IMG/VR virus record: IMGVR_UViG_3300008110_000040
Span: 1 to 64,000 of that record
DNA: 64,000 nucleotides
Source: a virus
Strand: one strand, 5' to 3'
Position 1 is the first letter of the stretch, and each line of letters starts with the position of its first letter. The notes beneath the pieces were generated by a model. It had not been told where the DNA came from and made no database searches. It saw only the letters and a program-made list of their open reading frames with translations. This document shows, piece by piece, positions 1 through 8,994 of this stretch. The position numbers were made by a program, and so were the translations under genes.

Positions 1-4
1 ACTT

Positions 5-13
5 AATATTTAT
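5..13 (+). promoter_or_regulatory. AT-rich phage promoter-like box
   Basis: This is the first of about 20 copies of the box AATATTTAT(A) found shortly before start codons in this window; here it lies 20 bases before the first gene. Its reverse complement, TATAAATA, is the T4 late -10 sequence. Promoter activity is inferred only from recurrence and position. Confidence 0.5.
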
Positions 14-33
14 TATAAATAATATTATTTAAT

Positions 34-1197
34 ATGGCAAATATACCTATTTGGCCAGGAACTTCATCATTTGTATCAGGTTCTGGTCAAACCCCATTTG
101 GTTTTTATGATAGTGATGTTTCTTTCCAACAAGAAGCCGATAAAGTAGCAAATTGGTGTGCTCGTAGGTTAGGTTATCCATTAATGGAAATTGAATTGCA
201 AGACATCAATTTCTACACAGCATTTGAAGAAGCAATTACAGCATATAGCAATGAAGTATACCAATATAAGATACGTGAAAACTTCTTTTTAATGCAAGGT
301 AATTCTACCGGATCTTCATATAATAATCAAATAATTACCCCTAATTTAGGAAGCACAATTCGTATTTCCCAAACATACGCTGTTGAAGCAGGAACAGGAG
401 GAAATGTACCTCAATATACAGCTTCATTTGATATGATACCTGGTATTCAAGATTATGATTTAAAAGAAATCATGTCTAGTTCATATGGGATAACATCATC
501 TATTGAGGTTAAAAAAATATTCTATGAGTCTCCTCCAGCTATTGTTCGTTATTTTGATCCATACGCTGGTACTGGTACTGGTATTCAGTCATTATTAGAA
601 ACATTTGGATTTGGACAATTCTCACCAGGAGTTAATTTTTTATTAATGCCTATATATTTTGATGTTCAAAAAATTCAAGCAATTGAATTAAATGACCAAA
701 TAAGAAAATCAGCATATTCATTTGATCTGGTGGATAATAAATTAAGAATATTTCCTATTCCTACTACTGATAATAAAATGTTCTTTCATTATATATTTGT
801 AGATGATAGAAATAGTGTTATACCTCTTAGTGGAAGTGGATTAGGTCCGGGTAGAATCACAGACGTATCAAATGTACCTTATACTAATCCAACGTTTGCT
901 TTAATCAATTCAGTAGGTAAGCAGTGGATTTATCAATATACATTAGCTATATGTAAAGAAATGCTAGCATATATTAGAGGTAAATATACACAGATTCCTA
1001 TTCCAGGAGCTGAAGTAACCTTAAATCAAGCTGATTTATTAGCCGATGCTAGAACTGAAAAAGAAAAATTACTTGAAGTATTAAGAGCAAACTTAGATAT
1101 GGCTTCACGTAAAACACAATTAGAAAACCAAGCATTGGAAGCAGAGGCAATACAAAAAGCATTGAATAACGTACCAATGGGAATTTATATATTTTAA
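34..1197 (+). CDS. Neck protein, T4 gp13-like
   Basis: A 387-residue protein, probably part of the neck that joins head and tail. I recognise no catalytic motif. The call rests mainly on order: it is followed by a gp14-like and then a gp15-like gene, the T4 13-14-15 order, with small extra genes in between. It is longer than T4 gp13 (309 residues). The N-terminal third has an aromatic helical stretch (residues 35-85) and the C-terminal 60 residues are rich in charged helix formers. The start is preceded by the AATATTTAT box. It could be another connector protein. Synteny is what is seen; function is inferred. Confidence 0.5.
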   Translation: MANIPIWPGTSSFVSGSGQTPFGFYDSDVSFQQEADKVANWCARRLGYPLMEIELQDINFYTAFEEAITAYSNEVYQYKIRENFFLMQGNSTGSSYNNQIITPNLGSTIRISQTYAVEAGTGGNVPQYTASFDMIPGIQDYDLKEIMSSSYGITSSIEVKKIFYESPPAIVRYFDPYAGTGTGIQSLLETFGFGQFSPGVNFLLMPIYFDVQKIQAIELNDQIRKSAYSFDLVDNKLRIFPIPTTDNKMFFHYIFVDDRNSVIPLSGSGLGPGRITDVSNVPYTNPTFALINSVGKQWIYQYTLAICKEMLAYIRGKYTQIPIPGAEVTLNQADLLADARTEKEKLLEVLRANLDMASRKTQLENQALEAEAIQKALNNVPMGIYIF

Positions 1198-1199
1198 TT

Positions 1200-1538
1200 A
1201 TGATTAAACTACAGAATCTATTATTAGAATCACTTTCTATTTACGAAATAGAAGTAATGATTAAAGTAGAAAGACAAGCTAATAAGGTAGACATATACAA
1301 TGAAATTAGAGGTATAGATGGAGTAGTTGTTGTTAAAGTAGAACAAAATAACTATTTAAATACTTTAATTACTGACCAAACAGAATACTCTTTACTTCAT
1401 ATGAAATTTATTGTAAGAAAAGAACCAAAAGATGAGTTAGCTGAAATTAAAAGAAGAGCATTAGTAACTCAAAAAATACCAGGCTTATTAAAATTTATAC
1501 CTAGATATAAAACTTTAGAAAAAATAACTACGATATAA
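1200..1538 (+). CDS. Small protein with capsid-targeting-like leader
   Basis: A 112-residue protein starting MIKLQNLLLES. This leader recurs in several small proteins of this phage and resembles the T4 internal-protein capsid targeting sequence, in which prohead protease gp21 cuts after (L/I)-x-E; here LLE falls at residues 8-10. The rest (VKVERQ, VVVVKVEQ, LHMKFIVRKEP) looks like a small alpha/beta domain with an odorant-type VVVVKV strand. It lies between gp13-like and gp14-like genes and its stop overlaps the next start. No function is known; packaging into the head is an inference. Confidence 0.6.
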   Translation: MIKLQNLLLESLSIYEIEVMIKVERQANKVDIYNEIRGIDGVVVVKVEQNNYLNTLITDQTEYSLLHMKFIVRKEPKDELAEIKRRALVTQKIPGLLKFIPRYKTLEKITTI

Positions 1539-2074
1539 TGAGTTTATTTGGAGCAAATAGAGACATAAGTTTATTTAGACACGTAAATAGAGAATTACTT
1601 AATGATATAATTGAGCAAAAAGTAGGATATTATAAAATAGTACTAGATCGCACTGAACCAAACATGTATGGTGAGGCTTCTAAAAAAACATATAACGATC
1701 CTGTACTAATTAATTGCTTGATTGAACGTGGAGATACGACTTCAGCCGTAGATGATTTTGGCCCTGATATTAGTCGTAATATTACTTGCCGCTTTTTACG
1801 CGATGATCTCGCAGGTATTGACTTAAGCACCGAACTTGGCCCAGATGCTAGAGGCTTTACATATAACATAGTACCTGAAATAGGAGATGTAATATTATGG
1901 AATAATGATTATTATGAAGTTGATAATGTTAATGAAAATCAGTTAGTTGTAGGTAAGGATTATAACTATTCTTATTCATCTAATACCGACAATTTTGGTT
2001 CTTCATGGTCAATAATATTATCATGCCATTATATGAGACCAGAAATACTAGGTATAACCCAAACAAGACTATAA
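1538..2074 (+). CDS. Neck / head-closure protein, T4 gp14-like
   Basis: A 178-residue protein, shorter than T4 gp14 (256). It begins MSLFGANRDISLFRHVNREL, and the segment GDVILWNNDYYEVDNV (about residues 116-131) has the same character as the T4 gp14 segment EGDLIYFPMDNSLFEI. Such a fold would sit on the portal and close the DNA channel. Position between gp13-like and gp15-like genes supports the call. The stop codon of the previous gene overlaps its ATG. Medium confidence because sequence similarity is weak by eye. Confidence 0.55.
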   Translation: MSLFGANRDISLFRHVNRELLNDIIEQKVGYYKIVLDRTEPNMYGEASKKTYNDPVLINCLIERGDTTSAVDDFGPDISRNITCRFLRDDLAGIDLSTELGPDARGFTYNIVPEIGDVILWNNDYYEVDNVNENQLVVGKDYNYSYSSNTDNFGSSWSIILSCHYMRPEILGITQTRL

Positions 2075-2081
2075 TATTTAT
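2073..2081 (+). promoter_or_regulatory. AATATTTAT box abutting a start codon
   Basis: This copy of the box ends only four bases before the ATG at 2086, much closer than most copies. If it is a promoter, the transcript starts inside the gene or the box acts on something else. Confidence 0.3.
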
Positions 2082-2085
2082 TGAC

Positions 2086-2445
2086 ATGATTAAATTAATA
2101 GACATATTAAATGAAGCAGAAATTCCTGTAACCGGAGCAAGTGGTGAAAAAGTAGCATCTTTTAAACCTAAAAAAGATGGTGAGGCTTTTGAAAGAGGAT
2201 ATAAAAGTATAAAAACTTCTATAGACCCGGAAACAGGTACCTTTACACAAGAATTTGAAGCTTTACCTAAATTTGATGAAATAAGAAGAAATCTTTTAAA
2301 ATATAGAAGAGAAGTCCAAGCATTTAAATTTTCAACTAATGAAGATGTAGCTAAAGTAGCTAAAGATGCGAATGCTACTCTATATAAAGCTGCTCAACTA
2401 GTATTAGCTTTAGATAAAATGTTAGAATTACAAAGACAAAAATAA
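2086..2445 (+). CDS. Small protein with capsid-targeting-like leader
   Basis: A 119-residue protein. I chose the ATG at 2086 because the resulting N-terminus, MIKLIDILNEA, matches the shared leader; an upstream in-frame ATG at 2005 would overlap the gp14-like gene by 70 bases. The candidate protease site is LNE at residues 8-10. The body is lysine-rich and helical (residues 60-119 end LDKMLELQRQK). It sits between the gp14-like and gp15-like genes. Function is unknown; an internal head protein is the inference. Confidence 0.6.
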   Translation: MIKLIDILNEAEIPVTGASGEKVASFKPKKDGEAFERGYKSIKTSIDPETGTFTQEFEALPKFDEIRRNLLKYRREVQAFKFSTNEDVAKVAKDANATLYKAAQLVLALDKMLELQRQK

Positions 2446-2447
2446 TA

Positions 2448-3710
2448 ATGGCTAAATCTCTTAAACCTATACCTAAAAATGCAGCTGAAATTAGTCAAGA
2501 ACAAGTTACTCCTTATTTAAAAAATCAAGGAAAACCTGTTAGTGATACTGTTTTTTCTAAAAATAGAGGTAAAGATATATCATTTAAGGGAGATACTGTT
2601 AAAGATGTAAGTATAGGAATAGAAGATTTAGATTATGCTGTGTTATACTATTTTGAAAATGTTATAAAACCTAGTGTAATTCAAAATGGACAACAAATAA
2701 CTGTTCCCGTAATTTATGGTTCTCCTGAAAGATGGAAATCAGTTCAAGCCGATGGTTTTTATCGTGATGCTAACGGTAAAGGATTAGCTCCTTTAATTAT
2801 GTTTAAACGTGAAAGTGTTGAAAAAAATAGAAGTCTAGGAAATAAATTAGATGGCAACAGAGCCCATTTATATCAGGTTATAGGTACAAAATATAATATA
2901 AGAAATGCATATGATAGATTTTCAGTTGTAAATAACAGAATACCTTCAGAACAATATTATATAAGTACTGTTCCTGACTATGTTACTTTAACCTATTCGT
3001 GTGTTATATTTACTGACTATGTTGAACAAAATAATAAGTTAGTAGAAGCTATTAATTTTGCTTCAGATTCATATTGGGGAGATCTAAATAGGTGGAAGTT
3101 TAAAGCAAGAATAGACTCATTTACTACAACTACTTTATTAGAACAAGGAGAAGACAGAGCAGCTCGCTCTACATTTAATCTTATTTTAAATGGATATATA
3201 ATTCCTAATACGGTAAATAAAGATTTAGCAGTAGCTCGTAGCAAATTTTACACAACATCACAGGTAGTATTTAATTTAGAGGTAATAGATAGTGGTGGTA
3301 CTATAACTAATATAGACGAAATGAAATTTGCAAATAAACCAGCAGCTAAAAACGCTACAGGAGCTACTTCATTTATAGGAGGAGGAATTAATATAACTAG
3401 TGTAATTGGAGCAGGTAATGATGACGTAGAGTACATAAATACTAATATTGCTAAAATAGCCAATAGCATAACCATTCCTGATACAGCAATTTTTTATAGC
3501 TCATCTATATTGCAACCACCAGCAGGCTCAAGTTTACCTCCTACATCAGTAAATAATTTTGTATTTTATATTAATGGCCAATACGTTCCTTCTTCTGCTA
3601 TAACATTATCAGAAAGTGGAGGAAATGTAACAGCATTATTTAATACATCATCTATAGGATATTCATTAAGTTTAACAGACGAAATAACAGCAATAGGGAA
3701 ATTCACATAA
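2448..3710 (+). CDS. gp15: Tail terminator / sheath stabiliser, T4 gp15-like
   Basis: A 420-residue protein, longer than T4 gp15 (272). Three segments line up with T4 gp15 in order: VPVIYGSPERWK (T4 VPITYASKEHF), LAPLIMFKRESVEKN, and YSCVIFTDYVEQNNKLVEAI (T4 YELSIFTRYEDDMFQIVEQI). gp15 caps the tube and sheath and joins tail to head. The extra C-terminal ~130 residues are Ser/Thr/Gly-rich and look like a surface domain. The stop overlaps the next ATG. Moderately high confidence from motif order and synteny. Confidence 0.72.
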   Translation: MAKSLKPIPKNAAEISQEQVTPYLKNQGKPVSDTVFSKNRGKDISFKGDTVKDVSIGIEDLDYAVLYYFENVIKPSVIQNGQQITVPVIYGSPERWKSVQADGFYRDANGKGLAPLIMFKRESVEKNRSLGNKLDGNRAHLYQVIGTKYNIRNAYDRFSVVNNRIPSEQYYISTVPDYVTLTYSCVIFTDYVEQNNKLVEAINFASDSYWGDLNRWKFKARIDSFTTTTLLEQGEDRAARSTFNLILNGYIIPNTVNKDLAVARSKFYTTSQVVFNLEVIDSGGTITNIDEMKFANKPAAKNATGATSFIGGGINITSVIGAGNDDVEYINTNIAKIANSITIPDTAIFYSSSILQPPAGSSLPPTSVNNFVFYINGQYVPSSAITLSESGGNVTALFNTSSIGYSLSLTDEITAIGKFT

Positions 3711-4093
3711 TGGCACTAATAACCAGTAAACAAATACAGTACCCATTATCGGGCTTATTCAGTGGATCGTTTAGCGGTGATGGTAGTGGTTTGACTAACT
3801 TATCGATTGATGGATTTCAAATAACCTCAGGAAGTGTTAGTGCTAGTGTTAATCCAATAGGAGATTTATTTTTAGTTAAGTCAGCAAGCGCTGAATTTTT
3901 AAAAATAACTTCTAATACTACAACTATAACTAATGATATTTTTATAATTAAGGATAACAACAATAAACCAACATTTACTATAAGTGAAAGTATAATATAT
4001 TTTGCTACTCAGTCAACTGAATTAACAGGTTCAACTATAGCTGGAAGTATGTATTTTACTTCATCATCGTTTTACGTAGGACTAGAAAACTAA
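3710..4093 (+). CDS. Small fibre-like structural protein
   Basis: A 127-residue protein made of short Ser/Thr/Gly/Ile strands (SGSFSGDGSGLTNLSIDGF), the same style as the larger fibre genes downstream. Its N-terminus MALITSKQIQYPL gives a hydrophobic strand but no signal peptide. It overlaps the gp15-like stop by one base. It may be a small fibre, a fibre adaptor or a trimerisation segment. I cannot assign a specific role. Confidence 0.5.
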   Translation: MALITSKQIQYPLSGLFSGSFSGDGSGLTNLSIDGFQITSGSVSASVNPIGDLFLVKSASAEFLKITSNTTTITNDIFIIKDNNNKPTFTISESIIYFATQSTELTGSTIAGSMYFTSSSFYVGLEN

Positions 4094-4095
4094 AT

Positions 4096-4104
4096 ATATT
4101 TATA
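4096..4104 (+). promoter_or_regulatory. TATATTTAT box
   Basis: This copy of the AT-rich box lies 22 bases before the start of the 680-residue fibre-like gene. Activity is inferred from recurrence. Confidence 0.45.
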
Positions 4105-4126
4105 ACAAACATAAAAACAATATACA

Positions 4127-6169
4127 ATGGCAGAATGGAAAAAAGTCGTAGTCTCAGGTTCTGTAGCTGAATTAGAAAACCACTTTAATGGTGAACCAAC
4201 AATAAATCCTTGGTCAACTGGTCTTGATGGAAGTTATTTCAGTACATTTTCACCTACAACCTACACTTCAGATATATTAAGATTTATAGCAGGGTTATTA
4301 AGCGCCTCAGCTCCTGCACCTTCACCTAACACTAGAACATTCGCTAATATTAGTGAAACTATTACAAACAACGGTACTGGAACTGCACCTGCAGGTTATG
4401 TACCTCAAAGTTTTACAGGTGCTGATTTAACTTATTTAGTTAATCAAGGGTTTGCTTCAGTAGGTGGTACTTTATTTCCTAGTAGAACAATATTCAATAA
4501 CTCAAGTTTTAATATAGTTTATAATAGTGTTGCTGGTGGTTCTACAACAGTATCTTCATCCGCTGATGCTCAATTATTTGGTTTAGGAACTTTATCTGAG
4601 GTTCCATTTCGTGTGTCAGGAGCAATAAGTTGGTTTTACTCAGATAACAACAGTGAAACCGTAACTGCAACTTCACAATCACAAGCTTTATTATCATTAT
4701 CAACTACAGGTTCTTCAGGTGGTTTAACGTTAGCTAGAATTAACACAGCTAATCCATTAGTTATCCCTCCAGCATTCCAAGATGGTAAATTTGCTGGTGT
4801 ATTTAGTTCAGGACTATTCAATAATGGAAGATCATTTACTAGTGTAAGTTCATCAGGTTGGTACCATATATCAGCATCTATTAGAATAAATACCGGTTCT
4901 TCAGCATACAGCACAGCACAAACTATTACTGAAAGAGTATTTTATGCTCCAACAACTAATATTAATACTAACATTGGTAGTAATAGTTTATCATATACAG
5001 GTGGTGTAACAGCTTCATTAACAGCAACATCACGCTCATTAAGTGGTGCTCCTTATTTATTAACTGCTACTTGGTCTCAAATATCAACAGCAAGTGGTTT
5101 CTTCTCACCTTTATATGCTGCTGATTCAACATTATCTGATTTAAACACAGCAAATTCATTAGTTGCTTTAAGTGGTATAACAGCTGCTTCAACCGCTGGA
5201 GGTACAGTTCAAACTGCAAATGCTATATTTGATTCAACAGGCGTAACTCCAAGATCAACAGGTACAGTACCTTTTATAAATGATATAGTTAAATTAAGTG
5301 GTAGTGTATCATTTAATGCTGGTTCAAGTGGTGCTACAAATATCCAACAAGGAAGTTCTTTATCTACAACTACATTTACAGTATTAACAAGAGGTAAAGA
5401 CAGAACCGGAACCCAATCAACATTAAACACACAAACTTATTTATTTCACTCAGCCAGTGCTTTTGATCAACCATTATCTTCAGGATCAATGGCTTATTAT
5501 GGTAGAGCACAAGGATTTGATTCTAATACATTAACTGGTGGATCTGAAACATTCGTAGGAGAAACTTCTAGATTACGAATAGATAATAATGTTTTATCAG
5601 GTTCATATAATAGTGGAGGAAAATGGACTACCGGTTCATATAGCGCTTACACATTAGGAGCATTAGATTTACAAGTTAAACCTGGATTCTTAGTAAGACC
5701 AGGTGGTTCATATGGTTATTGGTTAGCAGATCCAAACAGTGGTAAAACATATAAATACTATGCTAGAGCATTTAGACGTGATTTAGCAACTGCTGCTACT
5801 TCAATGACTATAAACGTAGGTAGAACATTAGTAGGCTGGAACTCAGCTACATCTGGTGTAGCAGTTGCTTTAGTATTTGCTAGTTCAGGTGTCAATTTAT
5901 ATTCTACTCCTAGAATTTATGACCCAACTGCTACAACATCTAACTTAATTAGTGCTAATGTATCTAATGATGATTTTATTAATCCGTTTACTAGAAACAT
6001 AGATTTATATGGTAATACAGGTGGTAGTGTTGCTTCAACAACATATACAGTTCCATTAAGAGCAGCAGATGGTATGACATTAGATACTACTTACAGAGAC
6101 TTAATTGTACTTGTAAGATACAATGGAGACCAATTACCAATAACAAGTATAGCAGTAACATATTCATAA
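4127..6169 (+). CDS. Large beta-rich virion surface protein
   Basis: A 680-residue protein rich in Ser, Thr, Gly and Asn with very few charged residues, typical of a beta-structured fibre or adhesin. The N-terminus MAEWKKVVVSGS matches the N-terminus of the 539-residue fibre gene at 8995 (MPNWKKVLTSGS). This suggests a common attachment module for both proteins. No enzymatic motif is visible. It lies in the fibre block under its own AT-rich box. It is probably an appendage or decoration protein of the tail; the exact place is unknown. Confidence 0.55.
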   Translation: MAEWKKVVVSGSVAELENHFNGEPTINPWSTGLDGSYFSTFSPTTYTSDILRFIAGLLSASAPAPSPNTRTFANISETITNNGTGTAPAGYVPQSFTGADLTYLVNQGFASVGGTLFPSRTIFNNSSFNIVYNSVAGGSTTVSSSADAQLFGLGTLSEVPFRVSGAISWFYSDNNSETVTATSQSQALLSLSTTGSSGGLTLARINTANPLVIPPAFQDGKFAGVFSSGLFNNGRSFTSVSSSGWYHISASIRINTGSSAYSTAQTITERVFYAPTTNINTNIGSNSLSYTGGVTASLTATSRSLSGAPYLLTATWSQISTASGFFSPLYAADSTLSDLNTANSLVALSGITAASTAGGTVQTANAIFDSTGVTPRSTGTVPFINDIVKLSGSVSFNAGSSGATNIQQGSSLSTTTFTVLTRGKDRTGTQSTLNTQTYLFHSASAFDQPLSSGSMAYYGRAQGFDSNTLTGGSETFVGETSRLRIDNNVLSGSYNSGGKWTTGSYSAYTLGALDLQVKPGFLVRPGGSYGYWLADPNSGKTYKYYARAFRRDLATAATSMTINVGRTLVGWNSATSGVAVALVFASSGVNLYSTPRIYDPTATTSNLISANVSNDDFINPFTRNIDLYGNTGGSVASTTYTVPLRAADGMTLDTTYRDLIVLVRYNGDQLPITSIAVTYS

Positions 6170-6188
6170 TAAAAAGTAATAATACAAC

Positions 6189-8444
6189 ATGGCAATTGAT
6201 AGAACAATAAAATCAAGTAGGCTCTTACAAAGTAGACGCTATACACAAGCATCATTATCAGATGCTCAAGAAGCATTTACCAGTGTATTAGATATAAACT
6301 CTAGAGAAGTATATGCTCAGGCAAGCCTAATACCTACATCTAGTTTACCCTTCTCAGGTTCAAGCCAAAGCGGCAGTATATATTCTGTTGGAGGACAAAA
6401 CATATTAAGATATTGGTTTCAACATCCATTAACACCATCAAACGTTGTTAGTGGTTCAGTAGTTGATGCCTGGTTCTTTATTGATCCATCAGGATCAGCG
6501 GTTACTCCTCAGATCATACAAACAGGTCAACAAAATAATTTTGTATCAAACAAATACGCTTCACCATCATTAACAAACGCAGATGCTCAAGATAACCCTC
6601 CAGGTTACAACATTGTAGTTTTAATCGACAATGTAAAACAAAATCCAGCTTCATATCAGTTTGATTATAAAAATGGTGTTTTACAATTTGTTACTGCTGC
6701 TCCACTTCCAACAGCTGTAGTTAGAGTAACAGCCTATCAATATGTTGGTCAAACAGTTGATACTGCATTAACCAACTTAAGTGCCTCTATTTCAGGAGTT
6801 AGCGGTTCATTAAGTAATTTAAGTAGTGATAAAATTGCTACAGGTGCTGTTACCGCTTCAGTTGCTACAGGTTCAAATACATTTACTATTACAAATGGTG
6901 GTACTTCATTATTTAAAATAAAAAATAATGGTGCTATAGAGCATGGACCTTCAGTATTAGCTGAAGGAGTTTATTCATATGCTGCTGGTGATTCTACTAA
7001 AGCAATTGGGGACTATTCACATGCTGAAGGTAATAGCACATACGCCGGTTTTAAAGGATATAATTCTGTTGATATAGGTTCGACAACCCCAGGTGATATT
7101 TACTTAAATGCAGGTTATGGTGATGTTTCAAGTCAATTTTCTAGTGGTTATATAGTATTAGATGATACTAATTACAACCAAGCCTACCTCACTACTAAAC
7201 TAGAAATAGCAAATGTTCAGTTTGATGGTACTAATACAATTATAACATTAGTTAATACAAGTATCACAGGAACTGGAGCTATAATAGGTGTTTTTAATAA
7301 TCCAACACCAACTGGAGCAGACCAAATAGCAGGAAACACTTCACATGCTGAAGGTTTTAATACTCAAGCCTTAGGAAATTATTCACATGCTGAAGGTGAT
7401 ACTACTAAAGCAATAGGAAGTTATTCACATGCAGAAGGTAATGGTACTCAAGCAACAGGATACGCTTCACATGCTGAAGGCACTAGTACTCAAGCATTAG
7501 GAGATTATTCACACGCTGAAGGTGAAAGTACAATTGCCTCTGGATACGCATCACATGCAGAAGGTCTTAATACTCAAGCAATAGGAAATTATTCACATGC
7601 TGAAGGTTCTGATACTCAAGCCTTAGGAAATTATTCACATGCTGAAGGTGAAAATACAACAGCATCTGGATACGCATCACATGCTGAAGGTGTAGGTACA
7701 ATTGCATCCGGTTCTGGACAAACAGTAATGGGTAAATACAATACCCAAAACAATGATACTTCATTAGTAATAATAGGTAATGGTATTGATGATAGTACTA
7801 GAAGTGATTTAGTATTATTTAATTCAACAGACGTTGCATTTAACGTACCAGTATCTGCCTCAGTATTTTCAGGTTCATTTGTAGGTAATGGTGCTGGATT
7901 AACAGATGTACCTGCAAGTGCTATTTCAGGATTAAATTTATCTCAAATTGCAACAGGTTCAGTATCAGCATCTGTAAATGTAGATTCAAATGCTTTTACA
8001 ATTATAAGCGCATCTAGTACATTACTTAATGTAGCAAATTCTGGATTAGTTACAGTATCAAATTTAACAGTAAATGATAACTTAGTTGTAAACGGTACCG
8101 CTTCATTTATTAATACAGAAAACTTATCTGTTAAAGATAGATTCATATTAATTAATAGTGGTTCTTCTACATTAGCAGATTCAGGATGGGTTACCCAATA
8201 CAACGCAGCCGGTTCAGGTTCAGCATTTTATTTAGATGCAGATACAACAGGAACATATGGTCGTTTTGCAGTAGCATTTGATGTTGTAGGTAATGAAAGT
8301 ATTGTAACCGCTAACGAGTATGTAGTTACCGCTCGTCAAGCATCAGGAGCACCCCCAGCAACACCAACATGGGGTGGTGCAACCAACGGCTTCGGTAATA
8401 TTTACGTAAACAGTGATAACGGTGATATCTTTATCTATTCTTAA
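6189..8444 (+). CDS. Tail fibre with SHAEG/YadA-head-like repeats
   Basis: A 751-residue fibre. The N-terminal ~200 residues are a beta-rich base. Residues ~250-500 hold ten or so copies of a repeat with core SHAEG, spaced about 14 residues (GNYSHAEG), the signature of YadA-head-like left-handed beta-rolls in trimeric adhesins. After the repeats come GSFVGNGAGLTDVP and a C-terminal domain ending YVNSDNGDIFIYS. Such repeats form long trimeric shafts that bind host surface. Start at 6189 follows the previous stop by 19 bases. Good confidence for fibre, none for the receptor. Confidence 0.75.
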   Translation: MAIDRTIKSSRLLQSRRYTQASLSDAQEAFTSVLDINSREVYAQASLIPTSSLPFSGSSQSGSIYSVGGQNILRYWFQHPLTPSNVVSGSVVDAWFFIDPSGSAVTPQIIQTGQQNNFVSNKYASPSLTNADAQDNPPGYNIVVLIDNVKQNPASYQFDYKNGVLQFVTAAPLPTAVVRVTAYQYVGQTVDTALTNLSASISGVSGSLSNLSSDKIATGAVTASVATGSNTFTITNGGTSLFKIKNNGAIEHGPSVLAEGVYSYAAGDSTKAIGDYSHAEGNSTYAGFKGYNSVDIGSTTPGDIYLNAGYGDVSSQFSSGYIVLDDTNYNQAYLTTKLEIANVQFDGTNTIITLVNTSITGTGAIIGVFNNPTPTGADQIAGNTSHAEGFNTQALGNYSHAEGDTTKAIGSYSHAEGNGTQATGYASHAEGTSTQALGDYSHAEGESTIASGYASHAEGLNTQAIGNYSHAEGSDTQALGNYSHAEGENTTASGYASHAEGVGTIASGSGQTVMGKYNTQNNDTSLVIIGNGIDDSTRSDLVLFNSTDVAFNVPVSASVFSGSFVGNGAGLTDVPASAISGLNLSQIATGSVSASVNVDSNAFTIISASSTLLNVANSGLVTVSNLTVNDNLVVNGTASFINTENLSVKDRFILINSGSSTLADSGWVTQYNAAGSGSAFYLDADTTGTYGRFAVAFDVVGNESIVTANEYVVTARQASGAPPATPTWGGATNGFGNIYVNSDNGDIFIYS
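7336..7695 (+). repeat. 42-bp coding repeats (SHAEG units)
   Basis: A tandem array of about nine units of 42 bases, each encoding a 14-residue unit with core SHAEG. Copies differ at the variable positions and at synonymous sites. One further unit lies upstream near 7015. Near-identical tandem copies in a fibre shaft allow length change by recombination. Confidence 0.8.
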
Positions 8445-8446
8445 AC

Positions 8447-8455
8447 ATATTTATA
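8447..8455 (+). promoter_or_regulatory. ATATTTATA box
   Basis: A copy of the AT-rich box directly after the fibre stop codon, 11 bases before the small gene at 8467. Confidence 0.45.
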
Positions 8456-8466
8456 ATAAAATAGTT

Positions 8467-8667
8467 ATGGCATTTACAGCAACACACATAGACAACAACG
8501 TTAAAAAAGAACAAACAACAACTCTATCTCCATCACAGTTAAATACAAAGGAGATAGAGATGTTGTTATCTCTAATAAAAAGATCAACATTCCTTGGAGA
8601 GGATGTAGAGACTATTTATCATATGGTGGTTAAACTACAAAACCAATATTTGGAACAAACAAAATAA
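8467..8667 (+). CDS. Small hypothetical protein
   Basis: A 66-residue acidic-to-neutral helical protein (MAFTATHIDNNVKKEQ...). The ATG at 8467 is chosen because it follows the AT-rich box and the recurring AAATAGTT-ATG start context; an earlier in-frame ATG lies inside the fibre gene. No family recognised. Position between fibre genes suggests a fibre-assembly or regulatory helper, but nothing in the sequence proves this. Confidence 0.55.
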   Translation: MAFTATHIDNNVKKEQTTTLSPSQLNTKEIEMLLSLIKRSTFLGEDVETIYHMVVKLQNQYLEQTK

Positions 8668-8674
8668 TTAAGTT

Positions 8675-8896
8675 ATGAATATATACTCAGTTGATTTAAC
8701 TCTAAATGAGTTAAACTTTATCCGTCAATCATTAGAAACAGTTACCATACAAGGTAAAGATGCTAAATTTTTAGCTACACTTCAAGTAAAAATTGAACAA
8801 GAACTGGCTGAAATACAAAAAATGATACAAGCAGAAGAACAAAAGAAAATGCTTGCCCTATCAGAGACTATAACTAAAAGTACATCTAAAAAATAG
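8675..8896 (+). CDS. Small helical protein
   Basis: A 73-residue protein, mostly predicted helix with many Gln, Glu and Lys (residues 30-70), plausibly a coiled coil. Starts in the common AAGTT-ATG context. Forms a pair with the preceding small gene, seven bases apart. Unknown function; a fibre chaperone is one possibility given the neighbours. Confidence 0.55.
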   Translation: MNIYSVDLTLNELNFIRQSLETVTIQGKDAKFLATLQVKIEQELAEIQKMIQAEEQKKMLALSETITKSTSKK

Positions 8897-8902
8897 TTTT
8901 CC

Positions 8903-8911
8903 ATATTTATA
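8903..8911 (+). promoter_or_regulatory. ATATTTATA box with long leader
   Basis: This box lies 83 bases before the next ATG (8995), so the mRNA would have a longer leader than usual. The leader contains short inverted segments (CACGGCATAAGTGTATG) but no recognised element. Confidence 0.4.
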
Positions 8912-8994
8912 CTAGACCATTGGCCTGTAAAAGGAAGTAGGCATATACACGGCATAAGTGTATGTATCTAACCGTGGTTTAATTATATATCAAC

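Noticed and set aside
7336-7695. Regular repeats as a CRISPR array
   Set aside because: The repeats are in frame, code for SHAEG units, and have no unique spacers.
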